From Opitutales bacterium (GTDB lineage Bacteria > Verrucomicrobiota > Verrucomicrobiia > Opitutales > Oceanipulchritudinaceae), in assembly GCA_007123395.1 (NCBI GenBank), contig SKLD01000458.1:1-10418 (forward strand): a DNA stretch of 10,418 bases, written 5' to 3'. The position numbers were made by a program, and so were the translations under genes. This document shows positions 7,094 to 10,418 of the stretch, in pieces. Numbering within the stretch: the stretch's first letter is position 1; every line of letters starts with the position of its first letter. Under the pieces are notes generated by a model, which was given only the letters and a program-made list of their open reading frames with translations, did not search any database and was not told the origin of the DNA.

Positions 7094-7279
7094 TCAGGCA
7101 GAGCCCCGGCGCCAGCCGCCATCGTGGCCGATGCGCGTCTTTTCCGTGCTCTCGATCTGCGTCACTTTGCCTTCGTGCACGATGATCTGCACCACGCCGA
7201 AGCGCAGTTTTTTCACCTTCTCGGTAACGAGGCATAGCCACTCGGCTTCCGTGCTTGTTCTCTCAAGGGTCGGGTTCAT
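7094..7279 (-). CDS. DUF2292 (YezD-family) small protein
   Basis: A 61-residue protein with the full DUF2292/YezD core at about residues 15-48: LVTEKVKKLRFGVVQIIVHEGKVTQIESTEK. The family is short (about 50-70 residues), soluble and functionally uncharacterised. From memory, members often sit beside sulfur-assimilation genes, and here it lies between an Rrf2 regulator and sbp. No cysteine cluster is present (one Cys near residue 16). The ATG at 7277-7279 is 10 nt after the regulator's stop with no clear Shine-Dalgarno, so translation is probably coupled to the regulator. The short hydrophobic strand pattern suggests a small beta-hairpin that may bind nucleic acid or a partner, but this is speculative. 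Confidence 0.8.
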   Translation of the reverse strand: MNPTLERTSTEAEWLCLVTEKVKKLRFGVVQIIVHEGKVTQIESTEKTRIGHDGGWRRGSA

Positions 7280-7289
7280 TGGCTGGAAA

Positions 7290-7853
7290 TCAGTTTTCGG
7301 TCATGGTTTCGGCGAGTCCGGCGAGGAAACCGTCGGAGGCATCCGGGGGCGTCCCTTTCCGGGGCTCCTTTCCGTCCGTCGATGTTTTTGTCAGGAAATA
7401 GTGGTCCGCGCCGTCCCGGCGGATTTTGCGCAAGGTCACCTCGACGACGTCCGCGAGCGTGTAGCGGTCGAGGATGTTTGAGATGGCGTTGCGCACATCG
7501 ATCATGATCATGCGCAGGCCGCAGTGCGTCTCGTCGGGACAGGAACATTTCTGATAGGCGGATTGGCTGGCGCAGGCGATCGGAGCAAGGGGACCGTCCA
7601 AGAGCCGGACCAGTTCTCCGATCGTGACAGAAGAGGCCGGCTTGGCCATGAAATACCCGCCGAAACGGCCCCGCTTCGTCTCCACGTATCCGGCCGCCCG
7701 CAGGTCCCCCATGATCTGCTCCACGAACTTCAACGGCAAATTGTCGCACGCCGCCAGCTCGCTCGCGGTTACCAACCGTTGTTCCAGTTCCTCCGCGATC
7801 CCGAGGTTGATCAATGCGCGCAATCCGTATTCCGTTCGTTTCCCTATCTTCAT
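7290..7853 (-). CDS. Rrf2-family transcriptional regulator with cysteine cluster
   Basis: A 187-residue Rrf2-family regulator of the IscR/CymR/NsrR type. The winged helix-turn-helix covers about residues 1-75: MKIGKRTEYGLRAL, the recognition region LPLKFVEQIMGDLRAAGYVETKRG, and wing GRFGGYFMAKP. A dimerisation helix follows at about 115-135. Cys94, Cys103, Cys105 and Cys111 (C-x8-C-x-C-x5-C) sit where Rrf2 proteins bind a [2Fe-2S] or [4Fe-4S] cluster, although the spacing differs from IscR (C-x5-C-x5-C). The C-terminal tail beyond about 165 is polar. As the first gene of the sulfur cluster it is the likely controller of sulfate uptake, sensing Fe-S status, redox state or a cysteine precursor; that is inference. 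No Shine-Dalgarno precedes the ATG, and a candidate promoter lies very close, so the mRNA could be nearly leaderless. Confidence 0.9.
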   Translation of the reverse strand: MKIGKRTEYGLRALINLGIAEELEQRLVTASELAACDNLPLKFVEQIMGDLRAAGYVETKRGRFGGYFMAKPASSVTIGELVRLLDGPLAPIACASQSAYQKCSCPDETHCGLRMIMIDVRNAISNILDRYTLADVVEVTLRKIRRDGADHYFLTKTSTDGKEPRKGTPPDASDGFLAGLAETMTEN

Positions 7854-7865
7854 TGTTTATTGGGA

Positions 7866-7893
7866 AATCTACAGTGAAATAGTAGAATATCAA
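7866..7893 (-). promoter_or_regulatory. Candidate promoter and operator for the Rrf2-sulfur operon
   Basis: On the minus strand TTGATA (7888-7893) and TAGATT (7866-7871) are separated by 16 bp, a plausible sigma70 -35/-10 pair. An inverted repeat TCTAC/GTAGA with a 9-nt centre (7868-7886) lies across the spacer and into the -10, where autorepression by the Rrf2 protein would act. Predicted transcription would begin about 6 nt before the start codon. The surroundings are distinctly more AT-rich than the flanking genes. Confidence 0.4.
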
Positions 7894-8014
7894 GGGGAAA
7901 ATGCAGATTTTTTCCGCGGCTCTGCGAAGCGCGCGGGGGCGGACCGATGCGGGCAGTATACGGCGGCTAATCAGCCTGCTTTGTCTCCGCGGCTTCTTGC
8001 GCGTGGCCGGGTGG

Positions 8015-8062
8015 AAAAAAGGCTTTCCCAATGTCCCGAGTGGCTGCCGCATTGGGTAAGCC
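8015..8062 (-). terminator. Intrinsic terminator of rlmN
   Basis: On the minus strand a 13-bp stem with one mismatch (GGCTTACCCAATG, 8050-8062, with CATTGGGAAAGCC, 8021-8033) and a 16-nt loop is followed directly by six T residues (8015-8020). It begins 13 nt after the rlmN stop. This is a textbook Rho-independent terminator and marks the sulfur cluster downstream as a separate transcription unit. Confidence 0.88.
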
Positions 8063-8075
8063 GGGGTTTGGGAAT

Positions 8076-9209
8076 TTATGCTGACGTTTGACGCACCGCT
8101 TGCGCGGCGCGGTCTTGTTCGGTGCGCAAGCGGAGTTGTCCGCAGGCGGCGTCGATGTCGTGGCCCTTTTCTTTGCGGATGGTATGGGGGACGGCGGCGT
8201 CACGGAGGATACGCGCGAAGGCCTCCTGACGCTTGAGGTTGGGGCGCTTCCACGGCAGGCCCTCGACGCGGTTGTAGGGGATGAGGTTGACGTGGGCGCG
8301 GACTTCGCGCGCGATGCCCGTGAGCGCCTCGGCTTGGTCGAAGGTGTCGTTTACGTCTTCGATGAGGATGTATTCGAGCGTAACCATGCGTCCCCGGCGC
8401 TCGGCAAAGCTTTTCACGGCGGGCACGAGGCTCTCCAGTGGATACTTGCGGTTGACGGGCATGATTTGCGTGCGCACTTCGTTGGTCGCGCCGTGCAGGC
8501 TGACGGCGAGGCGGAACTGCACCGGCTCTTCGGCGAGGCGGAGGATTTCCGGGACAAGGCCGGAGGTGGAGACGGTGATGCGCCGCGCGCCGAAACCGAG
8601 GCCCCACGGAGCGTTGAGCGCACGGATGGCCGCCATGACGGCGTCGTAGTTGGCGAGGGGCTCGCCCATACCCATGAAGACGACGTTGTCGAACGGAAGG
8701 GCGTCCTTTGGGAGCCGTCCGCGGCGGTCCTCCTCGACATGGCAGACGTGGAGAAACTGGGCGACGATCTCGGCGGCGGTGAGGTTGCGCTTCCATCCGT
8801 CGAGGCCCGAGGCGCAAAAGCGGCACCCGTAGGCGCAGCCCACCTGGCTGGAGACGCATATGGTGCGGCGGGCTGTCTCTACGCCGACGCCGCGCTGGGG
8901 GTAGCGAATGAGCACGGTCTCAATGAGGGAGCGGTCTTCCAGCTCGAGGAGTAGTTTCTCCGTGACGTCGCTCGCGCGCTTGAGAAGCACAAGCCGGGCG
9001 GGGTTCAGACGGAAGTTGGCCTCCAGCCACTCCCGCAGTTCCGCCGGGAGGTTGGTCATTTCCGCGAAAGCCGCCGCGCGGCGCTTGTACAGCCACTCCA
9101 TGAGCTGCTTCGAGCGGAACGGCGGTTGCCGAGCGGGCGCCACGAGGCGTCCGACCGCATCCGGAGTTTCCCCCAGGAGCGAGGGCTGCGATGGCGTGAA
9201 ACGGATCAT
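8076..9209 (-). CDS. rlmN: 23S rRNA (adenine-2503-C2)-methyltransferase RlmN
   Basis: A 377-residue radical SAM enzyme that methylates C2 of A2503 in 23S rRNA, and in many bacteria A37 of some tRNAs, through a methyl-cysteine intermediate. The N-terminal accessory domain (about 8-60) includes QPPFRSKQLMEWLYKRR. The radical SAM cluster motif CAYGCRFC supplies Cys125, Cys129 and Cys132. Cys118 and Cys356 (in GHDIDAACGQLR) match the family's catalytic cysteines. FMGMGEPLANYDAV, VSTSGLVPEILRLA, RLAVSLHGATNEVR and LIPYNRVEGLPWKRP are all typical. The frame is open as far as 9545, but the extra 112 residues are antisense to exbD; the ATG at 9207-9209 begins a normal-length family N-terminus. No strong Shine-Dalgarno is visible. 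It ends with a strong terminator and is divergent from exbD. Confidence 0.96.
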   Translation of the reverse strand: MIRFTPSQPSLLGETPDAVGRLVAPARQPPFRSKQLMEWLYKRRAAAFAEMTNLPAELREWLEANFRLNPARLVLLKRASDVTEKLLLELEDRSLIETVLIRYPQRGVGVETARRTICVSSQVGCAYGCRFCASGLDGWKRNLTAAEIVAQFLHVCHVEEDRRGRLPKDALPFDNVVFMGMGEPLANYDAVMAAIRALNAPWGLGFGARRITVSTSGLVPEILRLAEEPVQFRLAVSLHGATNEVRTQIMPVNRKYPLESLVPAVKSFAERRGRMVTLEYILIEDVNDTFDQAEALTGIAREVRAHVNLIPYNRVEGLPWKRPNLKRQEAFARILRDAAVPHTIRKEKGHDIDAACGQLRLRTEQDRAAQAVRQTSA

Positions 9210-9317
9210 GGTGTGGCTCAACGCACCGGCGCGGCGCAGTTCTTCGCGACAATTTCCTTGAACGGCGGGGGCGCGGGAGGCATCTTTCCCTTCATCAGCA
9301 AACTGTGATTTCGATTC

Positions 9318-9731
9318 ATGAGCAGACGCAATTCCATCAACAGAGAAGAGGACAAGACCAATATCAACATCTCTCCGATGATTGATATGGTGTTCATTCT
9401 CCTGATTTTCTTCATTGTCACAACCGTTTTTGTGGACGAGCGCGGGCTCGGTGTCGACCGGCCCCAGCCCAGCCCGGACCGCGAAAGAGATGAAGACCGC
9501 GACCCCATGATCTTCCGCCTCACCGCGACCGGCCAGATTGTTCATGACGGCTCAAATATCTCACTCGCCCGCGTTGAGAATGTCGTCCGCGTCACCCGCT
9601 CGCAGTTTCCGGATTTGCCCGTCATCCTTCAAGTCGAGCGCAATGCTCGCTCCGGGCTCATGATCCAAGTGATGGACTTTGCCCGGCAAGGAGACAGGGA
9701 AGTGCCCGTGACAGTCACAGCGGTCGATTGA
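9318..9731 (+). CDS. exbD: ExbD/TolR-family biopolymer transport protein
   Basis: A 137-residue ExbD/TolR protein. A short charged cytoplasmic N-terminus precedes one transmembrane helix (about 19-41, SPMIDMVFILLIFFIVTTVF) containing Asp23, the equivalent of the proton-conducting Asp of ExbD. A polar periplasmic domain of about 95 residues follows, ending VMDFARQGDREVPVTVTAVD. Such proteins work with ExbB-type (MotA/TolQ/ExbB) partners to convert proton motive force into work on TonB-like proteins. The start ATG is the first in frame after a TGA at 9306-9308; no Shine-Dalgarno is visible. No exbB or tonB is in the window: upstream is the divergent rlmN and downstream a convergent RAYT, so the partner genes must be elsewhere or were separated. 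Confidence 0.92.
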   Translation: MSRRNSINREEDKTNINISPMIDMVFILLIFFIVTTVFVDERGLGVDRPQPSPDRERDEDRDPMIFRLTATGQIVHDGSNISLARVENVVRVTRSQFPDLPVILQVERNARSGLMIQVMDFARQGDREVPVTVTAVD

Positions 9732-9794
9732 CGGCGGGTTGACCATTTTGACGGTCCCCGTTTAGGAAGCGTATAAGTCAGCGGAGCGCCGGAA

Positions 9795-10418
9795 TTAGCT
9801 TTGCGGGTCTTCGACGGCCCGATACCTCGCCCGTGAGCGAGCGACGACGAGATCGACGTTGTCGAGCACCTCGATCGGTCGACACGGCGGCGGCCGCTTC
9901 AATTTAGCAAGAATCCCTGCGCCTTCGCCCTCTTCCAGCCATTCGCTTGAACCCAATGCCCGCCCTTCCGTGAGAAACCGCGCCCGCAGCCGCACCAACT
10001 CGTGCGGCTCCAGTTCCCCGCCGTTCTTCACCGCTTCCAGCAGCGCCGCCGGGTCGATCCGCGCGCCCGTGCCGTCGCCCTTCGCCGCCGCTCCCTTTCC
10101 GAGCATCAGCAGACGGTAGCACGCGAGCGCCTCCGCCGAGTCCTTTGCCCCCGGGAAACAGGCGGCCAGCGCGCGGCAAAGCTCTTCCTTTCCCGCCAGC
10201 GCCTCCGTGTAGCCGCACCAGCGGTAATTTTCCGGCAAATCTGCCAAGCCCGCCCGCACCGCGTTCAGGTCGATATAGGCCGCGATCAAACCGACTAGCC
10301 ACGGCGTGTCCTGCACGAGCACACTGCCGAAGCGCTCCGCCCACAGTGTCCCCGCCGTCCCGTGCGCGAGGTTGAACCACCGCGTGTAGCGCTGCCGCAG
10401 CGTGCGCATGAACTCCGA
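9795..10418 (-). CDS. RAYT (REP-associated tyrosine transposase, IS200-like Y1 family), N-terminus beyond right edge
   Basis: The last 207 residues of a RAYT, a single-domain HUH endonuclease relative of IS200/IS605 transposases that acts on REP hairpins. Seen: SEFMRTLRQRYTRWFNLAHG, GTLWAERFGSVLVQD, AYIDLNAVRAGLADLPENYRWCGYTEAL (its Tyr is the probable catalytic one, by analogy with the tyrosine before NPVRAG in other RAYTs), and LVRLRARFLTEGRALGSSEW. The frame stays open to the window edge, and the HUH histidines should lie just beyond it. The C-terminal tail after about GSSEWLEE differs from the usual RMRGG.W.GLR.LRDL ending still seen in the remnant at the left end of the window, so this copy has a divergent or replaced tail. 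It is convergent with exbD across 63 bp that contain nothing I recognise. It may supply the activity behind the REP pair between sbp and cysT. Confidence 0.85.
   Translation of the reverse strand, partial: SEFMRTLRQRYTRWFNLAHGTAGTLWAERFGSVLVQDTPWLVGLIAAYIDLNAVRAGLADLPENYRWCGYTEALAGKEELCRALAACFPGAKDSAEALACYRLLMLGKGAAAKGDGTGARIDPAALLEAVKNGGELEPHELVRLRARFLTEGRALGSSEWLEEGEGAGILAKLKRPPPCRPIEVLDNVDLVVARSRARYRAVEDPQS

Noticed and set aside
8088..8954. 288-codon plus-strand reading frame opposite rlmN
   Set aside because: It is antisense to clear RlmN motifs and shows no family signature of its own.
9210..9545. N-terminal extension of RlmN
   Set aside because: The added residues are antisense to exbD and have no RlmN family resemblance; the ATG at 9207-9209 gives the normal length.
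1..10418. CRISPR arrays, tRNA or rRNA genes
   Set aside because: No regularly spaced direct repeats and no tRNA or rRNA signatures were seen on either strand.

Overview
This is a GC-rich bacterial chromosomal window. It most likely comes from the Verrucomicrobiota (Opitutia-like) or a relative. The hints are a prokaryotic CASTOR/POLLUX-type channel, REP-associated tyrosine transposases (RAYTs), and an ExbD with the INISPMIDMVFILLIFFIVTT signature often seen in that phylum. This placement is inferred from protein style alone.

Layout, left to right. (1) The N-terminal part of a CASTOR/POLLUX-like ion channel on the minus strand, cut by the left edge. (2) A decayed RAYT C-terminus on the plus strand, then about 270 bp of non-coding DNA rich in inverted repeats. 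(3) From 7853 down to 1280, a long minus-strand sulfur cluster in transcription order: an Rrf2-family regulator, a small DUF2292/YezD protein, sulfate-binding lipoprotein Sbp, permeases CysT and CysW, ATPase CysA, and chromate transporter ChrA. (4) rlmN on the minus strand, closed by a strong intrinsic terminator that separates it from the sulfur cluster. (5) A divergent exbD on the plus strand. (6) A second RAYT on the minus strand, cut by the right edge.

The sulfur cluster reads as one functional unit. The Rrf2 regulator carries a cysteine cluster suited to Fe-S binding and probably controls the genes. Sbp with CysT, CysW and CysA forms a complete sulfate/thiosulfate ABC importer. Chromate enters cells through this type of importer as a sulfate mimic, so the downstream ChrA gives a plausible detoxification partner.

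The least expected structure is in the spacers. Between sbp and cysT lies an inverted pair of REP-like hairpins, one with a GTAG head and the other with GTGG. The cysW-cysA spacer holds another GTAG-headed hairpin. With RAYT sequences at both ends of the window, this suggests a REP/RAYT system whose repeats have been placed inside an operon, where they could set the expression ratio of binding protein to permease. Two N-termini look damaged or mis-sequenced: chrA has a clear one-base frameshift at a T4 run, and the best Shine-Dalgarno/ATG pair of sbp is out of frame with the protein.
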